A stretch of DNA of 64,000 nt from Gemmataceae bacterium. GTDB taxonomy: Bacteria; Planctomycetota; Planctomycetia; Gemmatales; Gemmataceae. Position 1 is the stretch's first letter, and the number at the start of each line of letters is the position of its first letter. A program made the position numbers and the translations under genes. Of the stretch, positions 50,724-60,200 are shown piece by piece. Location: assembly GCA_019636445.1 (NCBI GenBank), contig JAHBXO010000022.1:17659-81658 (forward strand), read 5' to 3'. The notes under the pieces were generated by a model. The model searched no databases, had not been told where the DNA came from, and saw only the letters and a program-made list of their open reading frames with translations.

Positions 50724-51842
50724 ATGACCGACATCGTCCTCCTCGGGGCGGGTAAGATCGGGCGGATGATCGCCCGCTTCCTCGCCGACAGCGGAGACTA
50801 TCGCGTGCGGCTGTGCGACGCCGACCCCGAGGCCCTCGCGCGGGTTTCGCACCCCGCCATCGAGACGCGCCACGTCGATGCCGCCAACCCGCTTGCTCTC
50901 GCCGACGACTTTCGGGGTCGCTCACTCGTCATTTCCGCCCTGAGCTTCAAACTCAACCCGATTGTCGCCGAAGTCGCCGCCGACCTCGGCCTCAGCTACT
51001 TCGACCTCACCGAAGACGTCGAGACCACCCGCCGCGTCCGCGCCGTCGCCGCGAACGCCCGGCCCGGCCAGATCTTCATGCCGCAGTGCGGCCTCGCGCC
51101 TGGCTTCATCACCATCCTCGCCGGCCACGTCCTCACCTGGTTCGACAAGATCGACACCGTCCGCCTCCGCGTCGGCGCGCTGCCGCAATATCCTTCCAAC
51201 CAGTTCAAGTACAACCTCACCTGGTCCACCGACGGACTCATCAACGAGTACTGCAACCCTTGCGAGGCGATCCGCGGCGGCCGACGCATCGAGTTGCTGC
51301 CCCTCGAAGGCCTCGAACATTTCGACCTCGACGGCGTCGCCTACGAGGCCTTCAACACCTCCGGCGGACTCGGCACCCTCTGCGAAACCCTCGACGGCCA
51401 GGTCCGCGAACTCGACTACAAGACCGTCCGCTATCCCGGCCATCGCGAACTCGCCAAGTTCCTCGTCGACGAACTCCGCCTCGGCGAACGCCGCGAAATC
51501 CTCAAGGACATCCTCGAGAAATCGGTGCCGATCACGTTCCAGGATGTGGTCATCGTCTTCGTCACCGTCACCGGCTGGCGCAAGGGGCGCTTCGTGCAGA
51601 AGTCCGAAGCCCGCAAGATCTACATGTCCACGATCGGAGGCGAAATCTGGAGCGCGATCCAGATCACCACGGCGGCATCGCTGTGCGCCGTGGTGGACCT
51701 GCACGTCGCCGGGCGGTTACCGTCGTCCGGATTCGTGAAGCAGGAACAGGTGGATTTCGAGTCGTTTGTGAAAAACCGGTTCGGCCGACATTACGAATCG
51801 GTCGGCCCGCGCACCTCCGGCCATGCCGATCCCACCGAATGA
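50724..51842 (+). CDS. saccharopine dehydrogenase-family oxidoreductase
   Basis: 372 aa. Rossmann start VLLGAGKIGRMIARFLA (residues 4-20) and the characteristic SxxPxG-like middle (MPQCGLAPGFITILAGHVL), GGLGTLCETL, and the C-terminal lobe of the LYS9/LysDH family. Probably NAD(P)-dependent and acting on an amino-acid adduct such as lysine/saccharopine or a related imine; the exact substrate is open. Monocistronic; the FHA gene starts 40 bp downstream. Confidence 0.8.
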   Translation: MTDIVLLGAGKIGRMIARFLADSGDYRVRLCDADPEALARVSHPAIETRHVDAANPLALADDFRGRSLVISALSFKLNPIVAEVAADLGLSYFDLTEDVETTRRVRAVAANARPGQIFMPQCGLAPGFITILAGHVLTWFDKIDTVRLRVGALPQYPSNQFKYNLTWSTDGLINEYCNPCEAIRGGRRIELLPLEGLEHFDLDGVAYEAFNTSGGLGTLCETLDGQVRELDYKTVRYPGHRELAKFLVDELRLGERREILKDILEKSVPITFQDVVIVFVTVTGWRKGRFVQKSEARKIYMSTIGGEIWSAIQITTAASLCAVVDLHVAGRLPSSGFVKQEQVDFESFVKNRFGRHYESVGPRTSGHADPTE

Positions 51843-51882
51843 CGGTTCAAACGGACGCCGGGTCGGGGCGAATAGCGGTATA

Positions 51883-53313
51883 ATGGCCCCCATGCCCCTG
51901 TCCCCGTGGCTGACATTCCGCCAGGCGAAGGAGTCGATCCGCAACGGCCGCCCCGAAGAGGCGCAGCGGATGCTCACGCCCCTCGCGGCCGAAGGCTACC
52001 GCAAGGCCGGCCGCCTCCTGCGCGACGTCGCCGCCACTTACGTGGCGCGCGGCGAGAAGCACCACCGCGCCGACAACCCCGAAGCCGCCTGGAAAGACCT
52101 GCTCGCCGCCGAATCGCTCAACACCGGCGACCCCCGCGTTGGCGCACTGCGCACGGCGCTGACGCGCATCGGCGTCGCCGAGTGCGCCGCCGCCCTCGAA
52201 GCCGGCCGGCCCATGCACGTCCTGTCGGTCATCGGCCGCATGAAGGAACGCCACGTCCAGCGGCCCGACCTCGACGCCATGGAGATCCTTGCCCAAGACT
52301 GGGTGATGGCGATCGAAATGGCGGACCGCGGCGACTTCCTTCTGGCCCAGGCCACGATCGACCGGTTGCGCACCCGCCTCGTAATGGCGCCGACCACAGG
52401 GCTGGATGCCTACGCCCGCCAGCTGGGCGAACGCCACGATCGCTTCCGCACCGCCATCGCCGCGCTCTCCGAAGCTGCGGACGCGCACAAGTGGGCCGAC
52501 GCCGCCAAGTGGGCCGGCGAGGCGATTGCCGTCGCGCCGAACCACCGCGAGGCGCGCCTCATTCAGATTCGCGCGTGGGAATCGCTCCGACCGAACACCG
52601 GCACCTATCACCCCAACCCGGTCGAAGTCGCGACGATGGCCGCCGTCGGCGGCGCCGCTTCGCCCGTCGTGCCGCACTACGCCCCCGGCTCGGCCGCGCG
52701 ACCATCCAACCACTCCGGCCTCCCCAAACGCTTCCTGCTCTGGATCGACGGCGTCGGCGGCTACCTTGTCTGCCTCTCTAGTCGCGTCACCTTCGGCCAG
52801 GCCACCGCCGACGCCCCCATCGACGTCCCCCTCTTCGCCGACGTCTCCCGCATGCACGCCGAACTCGCCCGCGACGGCGAAGGCTACGTTGTCGAATCCA
52901 ACCGCGGCCTGCACGTCAACGGAACCCCGAACGAACGCACGCTCCTGAAGTGCGGCGACCGCGTCACCCTCGGCGCCTCCTGTCAGTTCCTCTTCCGCCA
53001 GCCCGTCAGCATCAGCCCCTCCGCCCGACTCGAACTCGTCAGCGGTCACCGCCTCCCCCTCGCCGTCGACGGCGTGCTCCTCATGGCGGACAACCTTATC
53101 CTCGGCCCCGGCAGCCAGACGCACATCACGCTCCCCTGGGCGACCGCCAACATCATCCTCTACCGGTCGAAGGACGGCCTCGGGGTCAAGTTCGCCGGCC
53201 CCTTCACCGTCGACAACAGCCCTTGCCGCGAACGCGCCAACCTTACGCTCCCCGCCTCCATCTCAGCCGATTCCTTCTCCTTCACGATCGAACCCGTCGG
53301 CTCGCGCCTCTGA
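51883..53313 (+). CDS. FHA-domain protein with TPR-like N-terminal region
   Basis: 476 aa from ATG 51883 (MAPMPLS; ATG 51892 is an alternative). Residues about 10-240 are helical and repetitive like tetratricopeptides (AWKDLLAAESLNTGDPRV). An FHA domain lies about 300-385 (VTFGQATADAPIDVP ... SRMHAEL ... LHVNGTPN) and normally reads phosphothreonine. A C-terminal beta region follows. No kinase is near. A TATAAT box at 51879-51884 overlaps the first ATG, so transcription may begin close to the second. Confidence 0.8.
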   Translation: MAPMPLSPWLTFRQAKESIRNGRPEEAQRMLTPLAAEGYRKAGRLLRDVAATYVARGEKHHRADNPEAAWKDLLAAESLNTGDPRVGALRTALTRIGVAECAAALEAGRPMHVLSVIGRMKERHVQRPDLDAMEILAQDWVMAIEMADRGDFLLAQATIDRLRTRLVMAPTTGLDAYARQLGERHDRFRTAIAALSEAADAHKWADAAKWAGEAIAVAPNHREARLIQIRAWESLRPNTGTYHPNPVEVATMAAVGGAASPVVPHYAPGSAARPSNHSGLPKRFLLWIDGVGGYLVCLSSRVTFGQATADAPIDVPLFADVSRMHAELARDGEGYVVESNRGLHVNGTPNERTLLKCGDRVTLGASCQFLFRQPVSISPSARLELVSGHRLPLAVDGVLLMADNLILGPGSQTHITLPWATANIILYRSKDGLGVKFAGPFTVDNSPCRERANLTLPASISADSFSFTIEPVGSRL

Positions 53314-53336
53314 GCGAAACCCGCGCTCCACCGCTG

Positions 53337-53594
53337 TTACGACTGCGGTTTCGAATTCGGGAATCGGGCCTGCCACTTGGCACGCAGGGCGTCGCGGAAG
53401 CGGTTCTGGAAACCATCGGGCATCGGATACGGTTCGCCGGCTTTGTAAAGCTGGATCGTCTTGCGCACGTTGTCGACCACGAGCTGGCACGGGTTGCACC
53501 CGGAGAGGTGTTCGGCGAACTCGGTGTAGAGCGCCAGCGCCGACGCGTCGTCGATCACTTCGTTCAGCGCACGCAGCAGTTCTTCGCACGACAT
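53337..53594 (-). CDS. zinc-binding anti-sigma factor (ZAS domain)
   Basis: 85 aa. H29-x3-C33-x2-C36 (EHLSGCNPC) is the zinc-associated anti-sigma motif, with an upstream helix (SCEELLRALNEVIDD) and a charged C-terminus; no membrane anchor is seen, so it is soluble. It follows the ECF sigma gene by 16 bp and should bind that sigma factor. The start was taken at MSCEEL; the longer frame adds 19 residues overlapping the sigma gene. Confidence 0.8.
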   Translation of the reverse strand: MSCEELLRALNEVIDDASALALYTEFAEHLSGCNPCQLVVDNVRKTIQLYKAGEPYPMPDGFQNRFRDALRAKWQARFPNSKPQS

Positions 53595-53610
53595 GATCGG
53601 AGACCCTGCT

Positions 53611-54255
53611 TCATGAATGTTGATGATCCGGAACGACCCGCGTCGCGGCATCGCCCAGTTCGCGGGTGAGTCGTTCGCGCAGCTGCATGCGGGCGCGGAG
53701 CAATCGAACCTTCACGTTCGAGACGCTCAACCCCAGCGCCTCGGCCGTTTCCTCCGTGGACAACCCTTCGATATCCCGCAGGACAAAAACCACGCGATGC
53801 TTGTCATCCAGTTCCGTGATCGCCCTGTCCAGGAGTTCCCGCATCTCGGCCCGCTCCGCCAAGACGTCCGGCGGTTCCCGCCACGCGGCGATGTATTCCG
53901 GATGGGGCACGGAGGCGAACGATTCGTCGCCGTCGTCCAGCGAAACCGTCGGCAGTCCCCGGCGCTTCCGAAGCACCTTCAGGGCGAAGTTCGTGGCGAT
54001 CCTCAGCACCCAGGTCGCCACGGCGGATTCGCCCCGGAACGAATCGATGTGCTCGATGAGGCTGAGGAACGTTTGCTGCACCACGTCTTCGGCGTCCTGG
54101 GCCTGACCCGTGATGCGGTACGCCACCGCGTAGACCCGCCCCTGGAGACGGCCGACCAACTGTTCGAAGGCCGAGAAATCGCCCGTCTGGGCATTACGGA
54201 GCAGACCTAGGTCGTCTTCCACGGGTTCGATCGGCGGTTGGTTCATCGCAGTCAT
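53611..54255 (-). CDS. ECF RNA polymerase sigma factor
   Basis: 214 aa. Sigma-70 region 2 (about 30-95: AFEQLVGRLQGRVYAVAYRITG, QDAEDVVQQTFL, TWVLRIATNFAL) and region 4 (about 140-195: ITELDDKHRVVFVLRDIEGLSTEETAEALGLSVSNVKVRLLRARMQL). Partnered with the ZAS anti-sigma gene 16 bp downstream. Targets unknown; the redox/efflux locus begins just upstream on the genome (rhodanese, thioredoxin) and is a candidate regulon by position only. Confidence 0.9.
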   Translation of the reverse strand: MTAMNQPPIEPVEDDLGLLRNAQTGDFSAFEQLVGRLQGRVYAVAYRITGQAQDAEDVVQQTFLSLIEHIDSFRGESAVATWVLRIATNFALKVLRKRRGLPTVSLDDGDESFASVPHPEYIAAWREPPDVLAERAEMRELLDRAITELDDKHRVVFVLRDIEGLSTEETAEALGLSVSNVKVRLLRARMQLRERLTRELGDAATRVVPDHQHS

Positions 54256-54325
54256 GGCGATTCTGACATACCGTGGAGCGGCCCCGAAGTCCATTCATCG
54301 AGGCCGCCGGCCCGCGGGATCGCCA

Positions 54326-54721
54326 TTACTTCGATTTCTCGAACCCGGATTTCACCAACTCCTCGTAGCCGGGTTTGAGCGGCTTCGATTCGATGCCGGC
54401 CGCCTTGAGAAGATCCGCCGCCTTCCGGCAGCGACCACCGGCGGCGCAGTGCAGGTACACCACCTTCCCGGTGGGTATCAGCTTCTTCAATTGCTCGGCC
54501 GTCACCCCGGCCTTGATGTCCGACAGAGCCAGGTGCTGGGCGTCTTTCAAATGCCCGTCCTTCCACTCGTCCGCCTCCCGCACGTCGATCAGCACGGCCT
54601 TACCGTCGGCGATGGCCTTCTTCACTTCGGCCGGCGTGTCCGTGGTGTGATCCGCGGCGAACACACGCAGGCCCAGTACCGCCATCGCCACGATCGCCAC
54701 GCCAAACAGGATCCGTTCCAT
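54326..54721 (-). CDS. exported rhodanese-domain protein
   Basis: 131 aa. Signal peptide about 1-22. Rhodanese fold with catalytic Cys92 in HCAAGGRCRK and a second Cys98, plus VLIDVREADEWKDGHLKDAQHL (CH2A/B motifs). The family moves sulfane sulfur (thiosulfate or persulfide) in the periplasm. It diverges from the thioredoxin gene across 158 bp that hold a perfect 12-bp inverted repeat at 54789-54823. Confidence 0.85.
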   Translation of the reverse strand: MERILFGVAIVAMAVLGLRVFAADHTTDTPAEVKKAIADGKAVLIDVREADEWKDGHLKDAQHLALSDIKAGVTAEQLKKLIPTGKVVYLHCAAGGRCRKAADLLKAAGIESKPLKPGYEELVKSGFEKSK

Positions 54722-54788
54722 CGGTGGAGCTCCCCAGAGGTGTCAGCCCTTGAAAATGGGGCCTTCCAATCATGGATCCTCGAAGCTT

Positions 54789-54823
54789 CGGAAAGTTACA
54801 TTCATTTTCGGTGTAACTTTCCG
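54789..54823. promoter_or_regulatory. 12-bp inverted repeat in the rhodanese-thioredoxin divergent gap
   Basis: CGGAAAGTTACA (54789-54800) and its exact reverse complement (54812-54823) around an 11-nt centre, in the only AT-rich part of the gap. Placement suits an operator controlling both directions. A CGAAGCTTCG palindrome (54781-54790) abuts it. Confidence 0.5.
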
Positions 54824-54879
54824 ACGGCCGGCGGATCAGCTCATTGTCCGAGATACCGGACAACGGAGGAGGAGCCATC

Positions 54880-55224
54880 ATGAGTGCTGTCGCCAACCTG
54901 ACGACCGAAGCGTTCGTCGACGAGGTGATCGAATCGCCGGTGCCGGTCGTGGTGGATTTCTACGCGAACTGGTGCGGCCCGTGCCGGTTGCTGGCGCCGA
55001 TCCTCGAACGGATCGCGGACGCCTATCGCGGAAGGGTCCGCATCGTGAAGGTCGACGTGGACCAGGAGCCGGAGCTCGCGGCGCATTTCGGCGTCTCCAG
55101 CATCCCGACCCTGGCCTTCTTCCAAAACGGTCGAATGGTGGATCGCCATGCAGGACTGCTCGATCCCCGTGTCTTGCTTCAAAAGCTCGACCGCATGGCC
55201 GGAGCAACCGCGGCGGCAATGTAA
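54880..55224 (+). CDS. thioredoxin
   Basis: 114 aa from ATG 54880, with GGAGGAGGAG upstream. Thioredoxin fold with W31-C32-G-P-C35 and a cis-Pro in SSIPTLAFF. No signal peptide, so it reduces disulfides in the cytoplasm. First gene of a plus-strand run with a secreted protein, a tiny membrane protein, RND adaptor, RND pump and methyltransferase, all with short gaps. Probably part of a redox/detoxification module. Confidence 0.9.
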   Translation: MSAVANLTTEAFVDEVIESPVPVVVDFYANWCGPCRLLAPILERIADAYRGRVRIVKVDVDQEPELAAHFGVSSIPTLAFFQNGRMVDRHAGLLDPRVLLQKLDRMAGATAAAM

Positions 55225-55292
55225 CTCGATCGACACACATGCCCGTTCCAAAAGGCAAGCACGGGTTCAAGAACCAAGATTGGAGCACAATC

Positions 55293-55880
55293 ATGATTGG
55301 ACATCACCGAACACGTGCCATCGCATTGGCGGCCCTTGCGGTCGGACTCGGAATCGGTCTCGGCTGGGCGGCGGACAAGCCGATGGCCGAACCGCAAAAG
55401 GGACCGCCCGCCGGCAAAGGCCCGATGGGCAAAGGCCCGATGGGCAAAGGCGGCCAGGGGAAGGATGCCGCGTTCGCAACGGATCGCGACACGTTTCACT
55501 TCCTGCTCGAGAACCACAAGGCGATCACGCGGAACGTGAAGAAACTCGACAACGGCGTCGAGACCGTGACGGAATCCGAAAAGCCCGAGGTCGCCAAGAA
55601 GATCCAGGAACATGTGCCTGCGATGTACGAACGCCTGAAGTCCGGAAAGGGCGTGCGCTACTGGGACCCGCTGTTCGCCGAGGCGTTTAAGCACGGGAAG
55701 AAGATGAAGATGGAAATCACGAATACGGCCAAGGGCGTGAAGGTGGTCGAGACCTCCGACAACGCCGATGTGGTGAAGATCATTCAGGCTCACGCGGAAG
55801 TCGTATCCCAATTCGTAAAGAACGGGTTCGACGAAGCCCACAAGGAGCATCCGGTTCCGGGTAGCGAGAAGAAGAAGTGA
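55293..55880 (+). CDS. secreted His-containing protein of unknown function
   Basis: 195 aa. Signal peptide about 1-26, then a Gly/Pro/Lys-rich stretch (about 30-55), then a helical domain with evenly spaced histidines (HFLLENHKAITRNVKKL ... EHVPAMYERL ... QAHAEVVSQFVKNGFDEAHKEHPVPG) near 68-190. The layout suggests metal or heme binding, but no known motif is complete. It lies between thioredoxin and the RND genes; a periplasmic carrier or sensor is possible. Confidence 0.65.
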   Translation: MIGHHRTRAIALAALAVGLGIGLGWAADKPMAEPQKGPPAGKGPMGKGPMGKGGQGKDAAFATDRDTFHFLLENHKAITRNVKKLDNGVETVTESEKPEVAKKIQEHVPAMYERLKSGKGVRYWDPLFAEAFKHGKKMKMEITNTAKGVKVVETSDNADVVKIIQAHAEVVSQFVKNGFDEAHKEHPVPGSEKKK

Positions 55881-55948
55881 CACCGATACCCGCGAACGAT
55901 CCGACTCCGGCGGAGCCATCCGCCGGCTCCCCTCGGAGGACCATCACC

Positions 55949-56131
55949 GTGGATGCGTTACTGTTGCTGGGAATCCTGGTCGCTTGGCTCGTCCTCCAGA
56001 TTTGGGTGCTCCCGAAGATGGGGGTCCGGACCTGAATGGGGGATTCCTGCCGGCCGCGGTCGCGGCCGATCCTTCCAAGCCAGCCCGAGGCATTCCCTCC
56101 AGACCCGTCCGACGAACGAACCGGGAAATAA
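55949..56131 (+). CDS. tiny membrane protein, candidate selenoprotein with in-frame TGA
   Basis: From GTG 55949, with CGGAGGA 10 bp upstream, 28 residues form one membrane helix (DALLLLGILVAWLVLQIWVL then PKMGVRT) before TGA at 56033-56035. The frame then stays open for 31 codons (M-G-D-S-C, Arg/Pro-rich) to TAA at 56129, 3 bp before the RND adaptor ATG. A 7-bp hairpin (56051-56057/56062-56068) with loop GGTC starts 15 nt after the TGA, matching the usual position and loop G of bacterial SECIS elements. Either a 28-aa peptide or a 60-aa selenoprotein with U29 and C34. Confidence 0.55.
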
Positions 56132-56134
56132 TCC

Positions 56135-57235
56135 ATGTCCACCGATTCTCGCCCCGGTCCCTTCGCCCGCGCGATCGGGATCGTGAAGACCGTGCTGACC
56201 GCGGGTCTCGCGCTCGCCGCGCTCGGCTTGTTCCTCGCATGGATGGGGGGTGCCTTCCATGAAAAGGTGCCGCCCGGCGTGGCACCGGTGGAGCGGCCGA
56301 AGGTTGGGACCCGCACGCTCGTGGCGGCGGAGCGGACGGTCGGAACCGAATCGATCACCGCGGTCGGTTCCGTTCAGCCGCGCCGGAAGACGGAAATCGC
56401 CAGCCAGTTGCTCGCGACGATCCGCGAGTTGAAACCCCGGTCCGGCGACCGCGTGAAGGCGAAGGATATCCTCGTCGTCCTCGACGACCGCGAGTTGAAC
56501 GCCCAGCAGCGGGAAGCGACGGCTTCGCTCGCCGCCGCCGAGGCGGACCTCGTCACGCGCCGCTCGAACTACGAACGGATCAAGGCCCTGAAAGGCGCCG
56601 TCAGCGCCGAGGAGTTCAACAACGTCGAGGGGGCGTTCCGCGTCGCCGAAACCCAGGTGCGGCGGGCGAAGGAAACGATCGGCCGGATCGAGGTGCAGAT
56701 CACTTACGCCCGAATCGCGGCGACATCCGACGGCATCGTGGCCGACCGGTTCGCCGAACCGGGGGACCTCGCCAGCCCCGGCAAACCGTTGCTCACGCTA
56801 TACGACCCGAACGATCTGGAACTGCACGTGAACGTCCCGGAGAGCCTGGCGTCGGGCCTCGGTATCGGCAAGCCGCTCGGCATTCGCATCGACGCGAACA
56901 ACTGGGCGACGACGGCCACCGTGCGCGAGATCGTCCCGCTCGCCCAGCAAGCCAGCCGCTCGGTCCTCGTCAAACTCGGGCTGAGCGTGCCCTCGTCTGT
57001 GTCGGTCTTGCCGGGAATGTTCGGCCGGGCCGTCATCCCGGTCGGCGAAGTGGAACGGGTCTGGCTGCCGCAAGCGGCCGTCCAACGGTTGGGGCAACTC
57101 GACCTGGTGGATATTGCCGGTACCGACGGTTTCCTCACCCGCCGCTTCGTTCGCCTCGGCAAGACCTTCGACGGGAAAGTGGAAATCCTTTCCGGACTCA
57201 GCGGCGGCGAACGCGTCGCGCTGCCTTCGCGATAA
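56135..57235 (+). CDS. RND efflux periplasmic adaptor (membrane fusion protein)
   Basis: 366 aa. N-terminal membrane helix (about 17-38), lipoyl/barrel-sandwich motifs (VGSVQPRRKTEIASQLLATIRELKPRSGDRVKAKDIL near 76-112), a helical hairpin (about 125-180) and beta-barrel with DGIVADRFAEPGDLASPGKPLLTLYD. HlyD/AcrA family. It should link the RND pump to an outer-membrane factor, which is missing from the window. Starts 3 bp after the readthrough frame of the tiny membrane protein. Confidence 0.88.
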   Translation: MSTDSRPGPFARAIGIVKTVLTAGLALAALGLFLAWMGGAFHEKVPPGVAPVERPKVGTRTLVAAERTVGTESITAVGSVQPRRKTEIASQLLATIRELKPRSGDRVKAKDILVVLDDRELNAQQREATASLAAAEADLVTRRSNYERIKALKGAVSAEEFNNVEGAFRVAETQVRRAKETIGRIEVQITYARIAATSDGIVADRFAEPGDLASPGKPLLTLYDPNDLELHVNVPESLASGLGIGKPLGIRIDANNWATTATVREIVPLAQQASRSVLVKLGLSVPSSVSVLPGMFGRAVIPVGEVERVWLPQAAVQRLGQLDLVDIAGTDGFLTRRFVRLGKTFDGKVEILSGLSGGERVALPSR

Positions 57236-57256
57236 ATCCCGATGGGACGCCCTGCC

Positions 57257-60200
57257 ATGACGAACAAGACCGCCGACGGTGGAGCCGTGGCCCGGCTGAT
57301 CGAGGCCTTCCTCCACGGCAACCTCTCGGTGCTCATCATCCTCGTAATGCTCGGCTGCGGGGCCGCCGCCCTGCTGCTCACCCCGCGTGAGGAAGAACCG
57401 CAGATCGTGGTACCCCTCGCCGACGTGTACGTACGCATGCCCGGCGCGAGCGCCGAGGAGATCGAGCAGCAGGTGTCGTCCAAACTTGAACGGCTGCTCT
57501 ATCAGGTCGATGGCGTCGAGTACGTCTATTCGATGTCCCGGCCGGGCGAGGCGATCGTCACGGTTCGCTTCTACGTCGGCGAGCATCGCGAGAACAGCCT
57601 CGTCAAGATCCACAATAAGATCGCGATGAGCGTCGATCAGGTGCCGCCCGGCGTCACCGGCTGGGTGGTCAAGCCGATCGAGATCGACGACGTGCCGTTC
57701 GTGAACGTCACGCTCTGGAGCAAGACGGCCGACGACTTCACCCTGCGGCGCGTGGCCGAGCAAGTCGAAGTCGCCTTGCAGGGCGTGCCGGAGACCGCGC
57801 GGACGGAAGTGGTCGGCGGGCGCCGTCGGCAGTTCCGCATCGAGCTTGACCCGGAGCGCATGGCGTCCCGGCTGGTCACGCCGCTGGATGTGGACCGCGT
57901 TCTGCGCGGTGCGAACGTGAACGTGCGGGCGGGCGCGCTGCGAGCGGACAATCGCGAGCTGTCGGTGGAGAGCGGTCCGTTCGTGCGGACGCCGGCCGAG
58001 GCCGAGACGTTGGTCGTCGGCGTATTCTCCGGCCGACCGGTGTACCTGCGGGACGTCGCCACCGTGACCGACGGCCCGGAGGACCCCGCGAACTACACGC
58101 GCATCCGCTTCGGCCCCGGCGAGCCGAACGCCCCGGCCGGGAACTTCCCGGCCGTCACCGTCGGCATCGCGAAGCGAAAGGGGAGCAACGCCGTCGCGGT
58201 CGCCCGCGCGCTGGAGGCGAAGGTCGAGGAACTGCGCCGCGACGTGATCCCGCACGACATCGAGGCCCGCATCACCCGCAACAACGGCGAGACGGCCGAC
58301 GAAAAGGTGACGGAACTTATCCGCGAACTCGGCCTCGCGATCATCATCGTCTCCGGGCTGGTGATGTTCGCGCTCGGCTGGCGGGAGGCGCTCATCGTCG
58401 TCACGGCCGTGCCGCTCACCTTCGCCCTCACGTTGCTCGTCAACTACCTCGCCGGGTACTCGATCAATCGCGTCACGCTCTTCGCCCTCATCCTCGCGCT
58501 CGGCCTTGTCGTCGACGACCCGATCGTGGACGTGGAGAACATCTTCCGGCACTTCCGGATGCGGAAGAAGCCGCCGAAGGAAGCCGTGCTCGAAGCCGTC
58601 AACGAGGTCCGCCCGCCGATCATTGTGGCCACGCTGGTCGTCATGGTCTCGTTCCTGCCGATGCTGTTCATCACCGGCATGATGGGGCCGTATATGCAGC
58701 CGATGGCGCTGAACGTGCCCGTGGCCATGTTCATGTCGATGGTCGTCGCGTTCACCGTCACGCCGTGGCTGAGCTATCAGGTGCTCAAGGGCGTGTACGG
58801 CAAGGGTGGCCACGAACAGGACGACCCGCAAAAGACGTTGACCTACCGCGTCTACAAGGCCGTGCTCACGCCGTTCCTCGATTCACGCCTCGCCGCCTGG
58901 GCGCTGATCGGTTTCGTGCTCCTGCTGCTCCTCGCGTCGATGGTGCTGCCCGCCCTCGGCCTCGTGCCGTTGAAGATGCTCCCGTTCGACAACAAGAACG
59001 AATTCCAGGTCCTCGTCGATCTGCCGGAAGGATCGACCATCGAGCAGACCGACGCCGCGTTGGGTGCCCTCGCGGATCATGTGCGCACCGCGCCGGAAGT
59101 GCGCGAGGTGCTCAGCTACGCCGGCACCGCCTCGCCGATCGACTTCAACGGCATGGTGCGGCACTACTACCTCCGGCAGGAATCGCACCGCGGCGACCTG
59201 CGCGTGAACCTGATTCCCAAGGAAGAGCGCCAGCACCAGAGCCACGCCCTCGTGCTGCGCCTGCGGAACGATCTCCAGGCCGTGGCAGACCGGCACAAGG
59301 CGCGCATCAAGATCGTCGAAGTGCCCCCCGGCCCGCCGGTGCTCAGCACGCTCGTTGCCGAGGTGTACCCTCGTGCCGGGCAATCGGACGCCAGCTTCCG
59401 CACCGATACCCGACACGTTCGGGATCTGTTCGCGAAGTCCAAGGATGTGGTGGACGTGGACGATACCTTCGAAGCCGAGCGGTCGCGCTTCGTCTTCCGC
59501 GTGGACAAGGAGAAGGCCTCGCTCACGGGAATCACGACGGAACAGATTGCGAATACGCTTCGGGTCGGCCTGCAGGGGATGCAGCCGGGCGAAGGGGATG
59601 TGCAAGATTTCCGTGCCGGGGCCGCCCACCTGCCGCGGGAGCTGAACCCACTCGCCATCGTCCTGCAACTTCCCCAACGCGAGCGTGGCAGCCTCGTCGA
59701 CCTGACCCGCCTCGGCGTGAAGACCCCGACCGGCGAGATCGTGCAACTCGGCGAACTGGGTCGCTTCGAATCGGAACCGGCCGAGCAGACGATCTACCAC
59801 AAGAATCTGCGCAAGGTCGCATACGTCTTCGGCGACACCGCCGGCCGCACGCCGGGCGAGGCGGTCATCGGCCTCCTCTTCGCCATCCGCGACCAGCCGA
59901 CCCCCGGCGGTGCCGAGGTGGTGTGGAACGGCGAAGGCGAATGGAAGATCACGCTGGACGTGTTCCGCGATCTCGGCCTCGCGTTCGGCGGAGCCATGCT
60001 CCTCATCTACATCCTGATGGTGTACCAGACGGGCAGTTACCTGATCCCGCTCGTGCAGATGATCTCCATTCCGCTCACGATCATCGGCATCATGCCGGGG
60101 TTCTGGCTGCTCAACGTCGCCACCGGCGGCACCGTCGGCGGGTATGCGAATCCGGTTTACTTCACGGCCACGGCCATGATCGGCATGATCGCGCTCGCCG

